Notes: generated by a model from the letters alone, not told the origin. DNA of 64,000 bases from Zeugodacus cucurbitae (GCF_028554725.1 NC_071670.1:34776001-34840000), one strand, 5' to 3'; positions 1-12,259 are shown, counted from the stretch's first letter. Made by a program: numbers and translations.

Positions 1-2244
1 GAAGTGTGTGTTTACAACATGCATTATTTATAGTTTTGGCATTGCAAATTACGTTGAAGGTCGTGCAGTTCTCAGGGGTGGTAGTTGCTTTGATGTTTTC
101 TGTAATTTATTTTAAAATATTGCATATAATTTGTAACGAAATGCGTGCATTTAAAGATCATTAAAGTAATTATAGTTTTTATAATGTGAATTATAGCAAC
201 ACTGTTGCGTCAGTAACTAGTTTGGGAGTAGTTGAACATTTTAAAAGTAATAATTTTGTGATAATTGTTTACAACTCAGTTTTGCAGTACGATTTGCGCT
301 TTAACTAGTTTCAAACTGTACAATTTTGGACTATAAAATAACTACTCGTATATGTACTAGTTAGTAACTAGTTACTTTTGTACTAATAAAGTAACTAGTT
401 CTGTAACATGTGTCTTAAAGCTTAATGCTTAATGTTTAATTTGATTAACTATTATATTATTATTCCATCTCTATGTGCTTAAGCCAGTTGCTAGTTCTAT
501 TCACCGCTCTCCAACTTTCCGCATATTCATGCTTGCATGCAAATATTGCCTGCTGTTATTACGCAAATTATGTTATCTCGCATTAATGTGGCAATGCGAC
601 GCCCATAATAATATTCATTACGAGTTATTAGTGTCGCAGCCTTTTGACACCTACTTTTACATAAGCAACGCAGCGACTTTACTGTTGTTTTCCGTTGTAC
701 ATATGCTCGAAAAGTCCCTTCTAACTGCGAACTATCACCTCGGTAACAGTATATCATGCATACTTACAAAGCTAAATAGCTGTATCTGCACTTTTGTGGC
801 GCACTGTTTGCTGATGTCACTCATCCGCCCCACGTTTGCGCTTAAATGCTTTTGCTGTATTTTTGCAGTAATTAAATTAGCAAATGTATACATTTATATG
901 CTAAAAAGCTAATAAGCGTGTGCTAGCAACAACACAAGCGCACGTTTTTCCATTTTTTTTAACTATGAAAAATTCTTTTTTTTTCTAAAATTTCGAAAAA
1001 TTCAGGCCATAATTTTTTTTTTATTTTCCACACATTGCTGTTAGCTAATTTCTCGCAGCATATTACTTTTTTGTGTGGATTTACTCATCGTGCGTTGATT
1101 TTGTTGCGGAGGTGTTGTAATAGGCACAGCACAGCAGCATATTTCGCGCTTGACAACACGCCGCAACATAATTTTGAAAATTCTAAACTTAATTGCGCTA
1201 GACAGCTTGCAAGATATTTGTATATACAACATGCAGCAATTCTGGCGTTTTTTGCGTAAATTTTACGTAATATGTGCGTACGTCATTACGTATGACCTGC
1301 TTGTGCGTTTGCTGTATACACAATCAGCTTTTATTAAGGCACATTAGCACTTGGCGCTGACAAGTGAGGCGATTAGCGGCGATTTGCACACGCAGCCAAA
1401 GTGATAACAATAACTGGCTATTGCTATGCCTTAATAAGTTGATCTTGAATTCATTCATTCATTTATGTAATGATAAAGTACGCAAAAGTGTATTTTAAAT
1501 AAAAATATTTATTTGAATCAAAAATTCAAATTCTCAAATTTTGAATGAACAAATGAAGAAAGCAAAAAAAATGAAATTGGTTTTACCATTTCGAAAGCTA
1601 AATAAGCAAAAAATCCGTAAATGAAACATAAAACTTGAAGAATAAACATTACCAAAAGTTTAGGCAACATTAAATGTTTAGCTACATACCAACAAGCATA
1701 TAATAACATTTACATATGTATGTACATGCGTACGCATTTTATTGCTCAAATTGATTACATTTGCCAGCCAACTACAGCACATGACTCGCTGCTCACGCGT
1801 TTGCCAGCCAGCCAGCCTGATAGCCGGCCGATTTACATTTCTCTCGCTCGCACTACCTATCTAGCCTTGCCTACCCCCACAACCCTCCCACTGCTGGGCA
1901 GTCACTTAGCGTCAGCCCATTATACCGTTATACGCCATTTCACCATAGCCAAAGCAAAGTCAAATTGAACTTAGCGTAGCAGCGGCGGCGTCTAACTGTG
2001 CCTAGCAGCGGAAGAAGAGGAGGCCTACAAACAGAATTTCTTTTTCTTTACTGCTGCGTACGTCCAAAGCGCAAAAAGCAAAAAAAGAGAGAAAAAGGCG
2101 AAAAAATCTAAATTTGCTTTTGCTGTTGCTATGCGGAAAAAGACTTAAGTGTGTCGCTGGCTGTCGACGGTACATTAATAATATCAAGCTTATTTGCTGT
2201 TGTTATTGTTGTTGCCAATATATTTCGGCAATGCTCGTAAGTGT

Positions 2245-2267
2245 ATGTGTGTGTGTGTGTGTGTGTG
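2245..2267. repeat. (TG)n microsatellite in Myc intron
   Basis: An almost pure TG dinucleotide run of about 23 bases. It makes several overlapping Val/Cys-rich false ORFs nearby. Confidence 0.9.
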
Positions 2268-4857
2268 CATTTTGCGTGCGTCTATTTGCGTTTTGTGCTC
2301 TGGCGCTCTCTTTATACGCCAACAAGCATCGCCTCCCCTCGGCTCACATCAGCTGCTGCTGCTGCGGTGTACCGCCCGCCACGCTTTGTACCACACACGC
2401 AGCGTCTTGCTCCACCGAGCGTTTTCGACTTTAGCATCAGCTGCGGTACATGTATTGTTGTTGTTGTTGTATTCGTGTTGGATCAATTTTTGGCGTTTTA
2501 GTTAACGTTACCCCACGCATGGTGCGGTGTAGAATACGGTTGTGGGAAAACGGGGTGTGTTCGCTGTAGCTTTGTTGTATTTTTAGGAAGTCATTTCTTT
2601 CATTTTTTCCTATTGCATATAAATATTTTTTCTTCTTATTTCAATTTTTATTTGGTAATTTGTGGTTTTTGCTATGCGTTGGTTGCATTCTTTGGCTTTG
2701 CGGTTACAATAATTTTAGATATTGCTCATTCTGCATGCGGGCTTTCGAAAAATTTTAAATATATTTTTTTTTTTAGTTTTACTTTATTATCAATTTTTTA
2801 ATTTTTAAAGACTTTTAATATTTGCATTTTTATGTATAATTTATTTTTTTTGTAAATAATTTTTTAATATTTTTTTTCACTTCATTATTATTTTTTATTT
2901 TTTCTTTTATTTAAAAAAATTTTTTTATTCATTTATGTAAATCTTAACTTTTTCACTTTCCAAAAATAAATTGAAATTGTTTTGTGAACTTGCATGTGCA
3001 ATAAAATTGTTTGCCCTAAAATACTCTAATTGCTATTTAAGCGTAGGAAAAAATGTCATATCCATTAACCCACTTGCCGCCGCGGCTTGGCCCCCGGTTT
3101 CCTGTGCGCTGCCCTTTAGCTGCGCTGATTTTTGACTTCTCTTTATGCTATGTGAAATCTAATTTAGTAAGGCCTTTTTATTAGCTCTAGGCAGGCACTT
3201 GATGTCGTAACTTGGTTGCTCAGTTTTGGCGGGGTCACACACGCTGCACTACTGCAACTATAAAACTGTTTTGCCACTATTTCTCGTCTAAACTACAACT
3301 TCATACATGCAATACTCTACTACTACTTGTTTATTTTTGTTTTTGTACCATACATTTTATATATACATAGCGCTCTTTACTGCCACTTTTTGTTGCTTGG
3401 CTGATAGAGAGATATGTTTGGCGCCACCATTATGTCGCCAGCCAAAATTTTTATCACATCAATTATTCCTTCAATTTTGCGGCGCTTTTTTGCCTTCAAT
3501 TTTTTCTCTATAAAAAGCTTTTCTAGGCCGTGCGCTTTTTTCGCCGCTAATCTTGTCAGTGCAGCAGTCAAAGGTCAAGCGAGTTCAAATTTCACATATT
3601 GACAGCGCCGAAAATAGCTAAGCGCACAGTTATTTTTAGATTCTTTAGATTTGAGCAGAGATGTTGTTGCGCTCATTGACAGCAGCGTACGCCTTACGTA
3701 TGCTAATCACGCCCACCTGCGTCAGCATGCAGAACATGTTGTTGGTGGCCAGTGTCATTTGCTTCCTGAATTTCGATACCTTTCACCTACTACTCTTTAG
3801 CATGCTACACAAGCGACTTACATGCATACAAACACCGTTAATTTAAGCATATGGGTAAACCTCTTTCACTGAGTCAGTGTGTGGGCGGGGTAGCTGTACA
3901 AGCTGCTTTATCTGCATGCAGTGACAGCTGACGGCTTGACTTAACTTGGCTGCCACGGCGTTTGTTTAGACCATGTTGCTGCCAGTTGGGTGGGTCGTTG
4001 TTTGCTAGCGCATTTGGCGGCGCTTAGTGACATCATACTGTCGGCTGGCGTCTGTATATATGTAATTGTGGTGGCTCCATCGTTACACTCTGACGTCTAC
4101 TATCTCTGCTGTCGGCGCTTCTCCGCTGTTCAATATACGTATGTAAAGCGACAGGGCCCTAAAGCCATTGACATTTTACATTTAATGCTCAACACGCGTG
4201 TGTAGACCAAAGTATGTCTGTCTGTTTGTGCATATCCATCTATAAACTATTAGTATTCCACTTACGCTGAAATTGTTTTTATGCTCACTTTGTGCGAGTG
4301 AGTGGGTGGCTGGCTGTCTCTTCACTGATTTGTGCTTCCGCACATTTTTTCTAAACCTCTAACATATTGCTCTATTTCACAGTGGTTATACAATCGTTTT
4401 GTAAGCATGTTTCCACATAAATTTCAACATCTTCCATTCACCAATCCAACGTATTTACACATAAATTCTAAGCTGCTATATGCATGCCGTTGGACAAAGG
4501 GTGGCGTCAAACGTCTGTTATTGATTTATGTGAACGTGTTGTTCGAGATATTTTCTAATTTTGCGATACAGAAAGTATATCGTTATTCGTGGAACACAGC
4601 TGAGTGAGTAGGGTGATTTCGCAAACGTTAGATGGTTAGAGGTACACCCCCGCGCTTAAAAGCAATTTATTATATGATTTGTAAGATGCTATCGCATATT
4701 TTGAGAAATTGCGTCAAGACGGGGGGATACGCTTAAGCCGATAGCATGATCCCGTTGGCGGCAATTTATTACAATATATTGTTAGGCAGCTTTTAATTAA
4801 AGCGTGTTGTTAGCAACTATTAGCTTTCTATTTCTTATATTCTTAAAGCGACTTTGA

Positions 4858-4890
4858 CTAATGATTTCCTTTCCTTTTGTTTCATTGCAG
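4858..4890 (+). promoter_or_regulatory. dm: Branch point and 3' splice site of Myc terminal exon
   Basis: CTAAT at 4858-4862 matches the fly branch-point consensus, with its adenine about 29 bases before the acceptor. A pyrimidine-rich run, 'TTTCCTTTCCTTTTGTTTC', follows and ends in TTGCAG at 4885-4890. The next bases, ATGAAGAAATC, supply the last two bases of a split codon, so the intron is phase 1. This places the exon start at 4891 rather than at any ATG; the open frame that extends upstream of 4891 is intronic. Confidence 0.88.
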
Positions 4891-5708
4891 ATGAAGAAAT
4901 CGACGTTGTATCCGTTAGTGATAAGAAGTTGCCCACAAATCCTTCAGATCGTGATCGTCGCGCCATCGAACACAAAGTCGGCTATCGGTTCTCCACCGCG
5001 CGCATTGTCAAGAACCCCAACGGCATACGCACCATACCGCCACGTCGTCACGGCGCTTACACGCTACCTTGCTCGCCGGCCAGCAGTAGTCCCGTGAAGT
5101 CAGTCGCCACCTCACGCTATACCTCACCATCGGCTACACCCTATCACACCGCCACCTATGCCAATAAATATATGCAACAACAACAAGGTAACATAATCGG
5201 CGCTGATAATCGTATGATCGGCGATAAGTCGCGCAAACGCCTCACTGTACACGGTGGTAGCAGCATCAGCGCTGACGTCACACGCGATCTGGATTACACA
5301 TTGCCGCCAAGCAAGAAACATCGCGGCAAGAAGTCGTCGTCCTCCTCCAAGCATGCTGGCCATCACAGCAGCGCATTGCATAGCGCCAGCGCTGACGATA
5401 GCGTGCGCCGTCATTTCAGTCTGGACGAGAGCGCCGACACCATTGAGAAGCGCAATTTGCATAATGATATGGAGCGACAACGTCGCATTGGGCTAAAGAA
5501 TCTTTTCGAGGAGTTGAAGAAACAGATACCCAGCATCAAGGATAAGGAGCGCGCGCCCAAGGTGAACATCTTGCGCGAGGCGGCCAAATTGTGCGAATCG
5601 CTGACACGCGAAAACCAACAGCTCTGCGATACGAAGGAGGTGCTCAGGGAGCAGATGCGTAAGCGGCAAGAGCATTTGGCACGTTTGCGTAATCTGATGC
5701 GTGATTGA
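4891..5708 (+). CDS. dm: Myc proto-oncogene protein, terminal coding exon (acidic block + bHLH-leucine zipper)
   Basis: This is the C-terminal 271 codons, plus a split codon, of the fly Myc transcription factor. Myc dimerises with Max in the nucleus and binds E-boxes to drive growth and ribosome-biogenesis genes. The exon opens with the acidic motif EEIDVVSV, shared by insect and vertebrate Myc, followed by 'KKLPTNPS'. A long Ser/Pro/His-rich low-complexity linker comes next and includes 'PASSSPVKSVA' (4.9-5.4 kb). The basic region runs from about 5446 (EKRNLHNDMERQRR, with the His, Glu and Arg positions that contact the E-box). Helix-loop-helix follows (GLKNLFEELKKQIP, then 'KDKERAPKVNILREAAKLC'). 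The zipper has heptad positions L-L-L-R-L up to 5705, so one heptad leucine is replaced by arginine. The stop is TGA at 5706, followed directly by TAG. The N-terminal Myc boxes lie in exons outside the window. Assignment to Myc is very secure from the bHLH; the symbol follows Drosophila usage. Confidence 0.96.
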
Positions 5709-5711
5709 TAG

Positions 5712-5915
5712 CCGTTCAGGGGCGTGCGGCCGCGCTGTGCGCAGCCGGCGGGCGGTGGTGGCGTGAACGCTGAAGACGGTCAAGATTTTTCGAGCGCAGC
5801 TGGCGGTGAGATGGATGTGGTAGACGAAGTGTGTGTGCGCAAGGTGCAACGACGGCGCCAGCAGCGACGCACAGCACGCAGCGGCAGATCGTTGTCGTCT
5901 ATTGCACAGTGGTAA
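5712..5915 (+). other. In-frame open extension after Myc tandem stop (uncertain coding status)
   Basis: After TGA (5706-5708) and TAG (5709-5711) the Myc frame stays open for 67 sense codons up to TAA at 5913-5915. The stretch is GC-rich like the exon, and the base composition turns strongly AT-rich exactly at that TAA. The translated product is Gly/Arg/Gln-rich, with GGGG, 'RRRQQRR' and 'RSGRSLSS', and has no domain I recognise. It could be a decayed C-terminal extension, a stop-codon readthrough tail, or just GC-rich UTR. Two consecutive stops argue against efficient readthrough. Confidence 0.3.
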
Positions 5916-7382
5916 AATGCTTGTAAAAATGTAAAAATCAAAAAACTAAATATGTTGAAATGTGAATACCTACGTTAGCATGATAGTTTGTGAAAAGAAA
6001 AGTTTGTAAAATATTTGAAACGACATAGAAACAAGCGCAAGCGACGCGCGCTACCGCAAAGCATGAAATACACAGCTGGCGCGTTTCAAGTGAGAGAGAG
6101 AGCGAAAGAGAGGTAGTAGCGCGCTGTAATTTAAAGTAATTTAAAGAAGGTTGATATAGTTTTTACTTTTTTTCTATTTTAAAATGTATAAAAATATGTT
6201 GATGATGATAAAACAATACACAGACCATTTACTATTACTACTAAAAATAACTTTATAAATAACTAATTAATATTGATTACTTGGTTTTGTTAAAGCGTAG
6301 ACGATAAGTTAAACAAATTTGAAATATTGAATGCAGAGGCAAAAACAATTTGATAACAAAAGAGCAGGGGTCTAGCGTACTAGTTACTTGTGTATAATAA
6401 TAACAACAACTACAACCCGTGCTTGTAATAACTAAAATTGATTTGTTTTCTTATATATGTACATACATACTTATATATACGTATCTAAATAACATTTTAT
6501 AACTACGGTTTACTTTGAGAAATAATACAAGGATATAAAGAGAGAGAGAGCGAGAGCGAGAGGGATAAAGTTGTTTTTTAAGAAAGAAAGCGCATTTGCC
6601 TGTCTGTTTGAGATTGACTTTGTGTGTCTTTCTTTTTCGAAATAACTGTATACTCTCCGCTCGAATTGCGGCTTTAAGCATTGCACACACATATGTTTAA
6701 TATTTAATTTTGCTTCCATTGCAATGCTTAGCGTTTAGTGTTTTTAATATAATTATGCTTATTGCAATTACTATGTATATATATACAAACATACATACAT
6801 ATTTACTTACATTTATACATTTTAAATTTTTGTGATATCATTTTTCTTAACCAAAACGAAAAACAAAAACAACAAACAACTTAAAGTTAAAGTTAAAGGG
6901 AAAAACAAAACAAACAAAACCAACAAACTAATGACATGAACTTGAGCATGAAGTAAAGAAATTATTAACTGGACAAAACGAAAGTAACGCGTCGAAAGCA
7001 CGTGTATACAAAAGAAGAACAAGCATAGAAAATATGCTTAGTTAACTAAGAAACCAATAATTGCAACGAATGCGACAACTAAAAACAAAATGAAGAAAAA
7101 GAACTATGTATTTTTTTTAACTAATGAAGCACGACAAGTCTTTGATGAGCATAATAACGAACGGCAAAAACAACAACACAAAACAAAAACAAAGCGTACG
7201 AATATAGTGGCGGCACACAAAATGTGGATGCCACGCCGAAACAGCAACTTGCAACAACTTAATAATGAAGCAATGCATTTGGTGCTTGCAACTACAGCAA
7301 CACTGCAATTGCACTTCTTATTAAAGCAAATTGTATAAAAACATACAAGCATATGTGTCGCAACATATGCGCATATGTTTTG

Positions 7383-7388
7383 AATAAA
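7383..7388 (+). terminator. Candidate Myc polyadenylation signal AATAAA
   Basis: A canonical hexamer about 1.7 kb after the Myc stop, with the T/GT-rich run 'GAGTCTTTTGTTTAC' about 10-25 bases downstream. A second hexamer at 8032-8037 is an alternative. Which one is used cannot be told from sequence. Confidence 0.45.
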
Positions 7389-8142
7389 AAAATAATGAGT
7401 CTTTTGTTTACATTAATTTCATTTGATTTAGGCTGCGATTGGCTGCGAAAAGTATAATGTTAAAAGCTGAAAACAAAATTAAAAAAAAAAAAATAAAAAC
7501 AAAAATGTTGAAATTCATGCTACAAAAAATTTTCCTAAACTCTACACACATATTTTTATGTATAACTAACTATAAATAATAACTATTTTTTTTTTTTCAA
7601 CTTACACTACATACCTACACATACAAACTAGAACATTGTTAAACTACAACACTTAGCAATTTAGCAAAAGAATTAAATATGTATAAAGCGCGTTAATAAG
7701 CTATATTTTTTATATTATAATTAAATATTAATGAAAACAAATCTTACTTTTGATTTGGTGATTCCCACCAATACAACAACTACAACTACTACTGGCACTT
7801 GCTTACACTTTATATAATTTTTGATTTTCTAGCTTTGTAGTTTCCCTATATATATATAATTTAAGCAGTTGGCCTTTATGAATTATTTGCCTAAAAAGTG
7901 CGTGCATATTTCTTTATTTTATTACAATTATTTCTTAATTACATTTAAGTTTTAAGCTTTGCAATTAAAATGCATTACTTTTTTTTATTAAATACATTTA
8001 TAAAAAACCAACAACATACATTTAACCTTAAAATAAAAGCTAGTATGCTACTTATGTACATATAAAAAATATATATATATATAATACATATATAAAACAA
8101 ATACAACTATATACATATATATATATTTACAAATACAAGTTG

Positions 8143-8340
8143 AGGCAGGCTGTAGTACGCAGGCGTTTGGTTTATTTTACATTAATCTGTTTGTGGGGTT
8201 ACAAGTGCGCTGCTGCGTGCGGCGGCGAGTTCACGGTGCATGATGATACACAGCAATCGCCAACACCGCCATTTGGTTGGGTTGGGTTGGGTTGGGTGTT
8301 AGTTACCTGCGCTCAACTGTTTAACTGTCGATGTAATTTT
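8143..8340. other. Short GC-rich island in AT-rich flank
   Basis: About 200 bases of markedly higher GC than the surrounding 3 kb, ending in a TTGGG pentamer tract (8275-8297). A plus-strand ORF of 68 codons crosses it but shows no domain or splice context. It could be a regulatory block or an exon of an unrecognised transcript. Confidence 0.35.
8275..8297. repeat. (TTGGG)n short tandem repeat
   Basis: Four to five copies of the pentamer GGTTG/TTGGG in a row. This is a local microsatellite and not a telomere: dipterans lack simple telomeric repeats and the run is only about 23 bases. Confidence 0.85.
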
Positions 8341-10781
8341 TACTAATAAGATTTATTTACTGCACATATATATAAATATATTTTAAATATAAATATATAT
8401 ATATTAATACCTATATATATATATAACTGCATATATATAATAAAAATGAAATATGTACATACATAATTTTAACATACATATGTATAGCTTATTTGAATAT
8501 GATATTAAAATTATTAATTATACATACATACATACGCATGCGTTGGCCCGTTAAAACAACGGTACAAAACGCATTAATTTTTTTGTATTTACAAAAACTA
8601 TGACAGTAGCGTGTGGCACATGATTACTTTATGATAACGGAAAAAATGAATAACAATAAAAAACATGTTAACTATTGACAACAACAAACAAAAAACCATA
8701 TTTTTTATTTAAATTGATTTTTATAATTTTTTTTTTTACATTTTTTTTTAATTTTTTTTTTATTTACAATTTTTTTTTTTATTTTTCTTTTTTCACTTTT
8801 TATACGCTTGTATGCCATATTTTCCACTCAATGATTTGCTCAAATTCGTAATTTAATTTAATTTAATTTAACAGTTAAAAGCGTTGTTGCCACCCGCTAC
8901 TGGCGCTACAACACTACATGCTTATGGATTGTGAATTTATTAAAGTCAGCGAAATTTCAAGTTAAAACTGAATATATATAAATAAATACTGAATAATAAA
9001 AATAATTAAATAAGAAATAATAAATTAATAATTAATAAAAAATTAAAAAATAATTTCAAAGTCAACTAAAAGCATGTAAATACATATACACTTATATAAA
9101 TGCAAATTTTGAGGTTAATAAATACAACAAATACAAGAAACAAGCATGTTTGCAACAATAAAGCAACGCAAGTGTGTAAAAGCAGTAAAAAAATAAGAAA
9201 TCTCGTTCAATGAATTTCATAAAATCAAGCAAATTGCAAACGAAAAGTTATGAAAACAAACAAAACAAAAACAACAAAAAAAGCAACAGTAACTTCCGGT
9301 ACAACAAGCAAAATACCCTTTTTTATATACAAACCAATAGACATAGAAATAGTAATAGCTTAAAACATATACACACACGCAAACACACACATACATATAG
9401 CAAATTGAAAACGAAATTGTATTTTTTCTACTACAACTAAGTACGATAGCAAATGATTTTTGTTTTTTTTTTATTCGCAAAATACAAAACACTAAATTAA
9501 ATGGAAAATCAACTGAAACGAAATGTAATGAAGTTTGTACAGCATATAACTACATATTTTTTTGTTATTTTTTTTATTAAATTATAATTACAATATACAT
9601 TTTTATATATAATATATAAAATATTATAATTTAAATATATTTAATTTCAAAATAAACAAAACATTAACTGTGAAATATTTACAAAGCAAATAACGGCACA
9701 TGAAATAAGCCAGTAAGCAAACGCTCATACCCGCCCCCAACACACACACACACATACATAGCTATGTACGTGTACTTGTAGTTAGCCAACCCATTAACTA
9801 ATAAATATGTAACTATAATAACGGTAATAAATCAGCCTAAACTGTATACTTGCAACTGTATGATTTGCATTAGTTTACGCTAAAATAATGGCGTGCAAGG
9901 GAGAGCAACCAAAATCTGAAATCCTCGCATAAACTTTTCATATTTTTTTACACACCTGAAAAGTTTATTTTTTTTTTTTTTGAAATATATACACAAAACA
10001 AACAGCAAAAACCAATAAATAATACACTGTAAAAAATAGTAAAAGCAAAACAAAAAACCCCAAAAAAAATGAAATAAACAAAATTGTTGAAAAAAAATCA
10101 AAAAACACAAAAAACTTGTAAAGCAATTTTCGCTAGTGAATATTTTTGAAAAACTGCATAAGTTGAATATACAATTTGAAATATACAAAATACAAAAAAA
10201 AGAAACAAAAATAAACAAGCAAAGCAAAATATACAATTCTATAGCATAATGGCGTATAACTGAAAATTAACTGTACCGCATTGTTTGTTCGGCATTTTAG
10301 TTGCATTATTTGCTGCAATGAAATAAATAATAATTAAATTAAAAAAAAATTATTAAAAAATTTTGAAAATGAAATAAAACCTAAACAATTTGACAATAAA
10401 ATGCTTTGCATATATATGTATTTTTACAATTATTTTGCAAACAATACAAAATTACAAAAAAAAATAAAAATTTTAATTTCTCACAGTGCATATATTTCAA
10501 ACAATTTGGTTTTCTCTAAACGCTAAATTCAATTCAGTTATATACAGCAATTTATCAACATGGCAAATTCAATTAATTTTGTTTTTTATATGCATTTTGT
10601 CGCCATTTTTCATGATTTCGCGTTTCGCGTCTGACCTACAAACTAAATTATACTTGTGTTCAAAGAAAAAAACTCGCTCAGTTTGTGGTATCTACAATGA
10701 TGGACTTTAATTTTATTTTCAAAATAATGCTATACATTTTTTATCGCTAAAAACGACAAATGTTACGTTTTATTTTTATCA

Positions 10782-10812
<31 letters not shown>

Positions 10813-11060
10813 GTTATCTACTGCTATATATCGTTCGAACTACCTACATAAATACATACATACATTTTTTTTAAATTTATAATTAATTTCTTTTGTACTT
10901 GTTTGTAATTAGCTATTAAAGCGCTTTTTATCTAATATTTTTTTCTATTTGAATTCTAGTTGTATGTACAAAATTTTACTTAATTTGTAGGTGAAAAGCA
11001 AAATATTATTCAAATGATTTGTGAAAACGAAAACAATGCAAGAAATATTACATATGTAAA

Positions 11061-11440
11061 TAAAACTGGACTTTTTTGAAGTTGATAGTAAACAAAAGCA
11101 CAAAAAATAAACGAAATTGGCCTTTATTTATTATTTTTTGGAAAACATTTTCAGACATTTTAGCTATTCTTTGGTTGGTTTGGTTTGGTTTGGTTGGTAA
11201 ACTTTTTATTTCCACTTTCTTTTTGCTTTGGACTTCATTGCTGGTATGCTTCTTTGTTGTAGTTGTCTCGATTTCTGTGTATCAACGTTGGGATTTTCGT
11301 ATTGTAACTGTTGGATTTTGCTTTTCTATTGATATCTGGTATGACGCCATTGTTTTGAGTACAAATTTGGGTTGTAGTTTTTCAGTATTTTGATCGATGG
11401 ATTTTTCTTGTGTTTAAGAATGCTTGCAAATTGACGGATC
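11061..11440. other. T-rich unique DNA, no gene seen
   Basis: Contains a TTGG/TTTGG run near 11172-11200 and a Phe/Trp/Val-rich plus-strand ORF (11076-11393) that looks like a product of T-rich DNA. No family recognised. Confidence 0.5.
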
Positions 11441-11445
11441 TTGGC

Positions 11446-11535
11446 AGAATAAAATAATAGGTCTGCTCTGAGGTTGAGATAGTAAACCTTGACGGAATAA
11501 AAGGATAGATCCGCTCTGGGGTTAAGCAGAACTAA
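11446..11535. repeat. Two-copy 48-bp degenerate tandem repeat
   Basis: 'TAGGTCTGCTCTGAGGTTGAG' near 11458 recurs 48 bases later as 'TAGATCCGCTCTGGGGTTAAG' near 11506, and 'GGAATAAAA'/'AGAATAAAA' precedes each. The period is a multiple of three, so the minus-strand frame 11326-11766 (146 codons) shows a 16-residue repeat around 'NPRADLSFYS'/'NLRADLLFYS'. I do not recognise that protein and doubt it is real. Confidence 0.6.
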
Positions 11536-11766
11536 CTGTCTAGAGAGCGGAACAGTCACATAATCGTTTCGATAATCTAAAAATAGTGCTTCTCGGAAAT
11601 ATGCAACAACTATTCTATCAAATTTAGCTCGACAGTCTGCGCTGATAAAGAAAGATATCCCAAAAGCTCTTGGAAATATTGAACCTAATGTCATTTCGCT
11701 TAGATAGCTAATGAAAAACTTATAATATTTCTTCAGGGTTTCTGCATAAACAAAATTTACCCTCAT

Positions 11767-12030
11767 CTACCCTCAAAATTTGCGATTTCCAAATCCAATA
11801 ATATTATGACCTCGAGACTTGGAAACCCGAACCAGAACGATTAGGTGAAACAAGTCAATTAATTTGCTTTGAAAAATATGAAAATGGATTACGAAGAATT
11901 TTTGTTTTTTTTTTATTAAAAATTAATTTTTATTTAAATAAAAATTATTAAAAAATATTATTTTATTAAAAAAAAAAAAAAATAAAAATAAAAAAATAAA
12001 AAAAATTAATCATACTTATTATTCCGTTCT
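11767..12030. other. AT-rich DNA with long A/T homopolymer block
   Basis: 11900-12006 is almost purely A and T with long A runs. No gene or element recognised. Confidence 0.7.
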
Positions 12031-12259
12031 AGTAAAGCGTAAATTATTATTATTGTTCTAGTAAATAGTGCCGAAATTCATTTTGTTTATCGGACGACCG
12101 ACAGCTTATAGTAAGTCACTCCGTTTTATTGTTTTTGGCATATACCATGCAATCGTATTTTATTATTGCTATTGTTGTTGTTAATAATAACTGTAGAATT
12201 GTTGTCACTCTGCACGCATACCAATGCGAAATAAACAATAATAATAACAATCGAAACAC

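Larger units (their letters stand above)
1..4890 (+). other. dm: Intron of Myc (3' portion), non-coding
   Basis: This stretch precedes the Myc terminal exon on the same strand and ends in a convincing splice acceptor, so it is read as intron. The earlier Myc exons are not in the window. It holds long T- and A-rich runs (about 2580-3000), a TG dinucleotide tract near 2245-2267, and less AT-rich blocks at about 480-900, 1720-2530 and 3060-4250. Several ORFs of 60-145 codons occur, but they lack recognisable domains and look like chance frames. No transposable element is recognisable. In Drosophila the corresponding intron is long and carries control elements; that the blocks here do the same is inference. 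Confidence 0.75.
5709..7410 (+). other. dm: Probable Myc 3' UTR
   Basis: AT-rich transcribed-looking DNA after the Myc stop. It holds GA-rich tracts (about 6090-6110 and 6540-6562), CAA/ACA-rich runs, and TGTANATA octamers at 6458-6465 and 6774-6781 that match the Pumilio-site consensus. A polyadenylation hexamer AATAAA lies at 7383-7388 with a T/GT-rich stretch just downstream. The UTR end is inferred. Another hexamer at 8032-8037 means longer forms are possible. The first 200 bases (5712-5912) are much more GC-rich than the rest and stay open in the Myc frame; see the separate entry. Confidence 0.6.
7411..11060. other. AT-rich, simple-sequence-rich DNA without genes
   Basis: Mostly A/T homopolymers, TATA and ACAT/CATA microsatellites, and CAA-rich stretches. 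The frames found here are low-complexity (Asn/Lys or Phe/Cys runs) and not credible proteins. One GC-rich block stands out at 8143-8340. Part of this region may be alternative distal 3' UTR of Myc. No transposon was recognised. Confidence 0.6.

Noticed and set aside
475..912. 145-codon plus-strand ORF in the Myc intron
   Set aside because: Leu/Cys-rich, no domain, no splice or start context; overlaps another ORF on the other strand. Consistent with a chance frame in intronic DNA.
2194..2505. Overlapping ORFs of about 100 codons
   Set aside because: Created by the TG and TTG microsatellites in three frames; no conserved motif.
5493..5849. 118-codon antisense ORF over the Myc bHLH
   Set aside because: Shadow of the coding strand in GC-rich DNA; the sense frame is clearly the real one.
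8275..8297. TTGGG repeats as telomeric sequence
   Set aside because: Only about 23 bases, wrong unit for insects (TTAGG), and flies lack simple telomeric repeats.
11326..11766. 146-codon minus-strand ORF as a gene
   Set aside because: No recognisable domain and an internal minisatellite; kept only as a low-interest observation.
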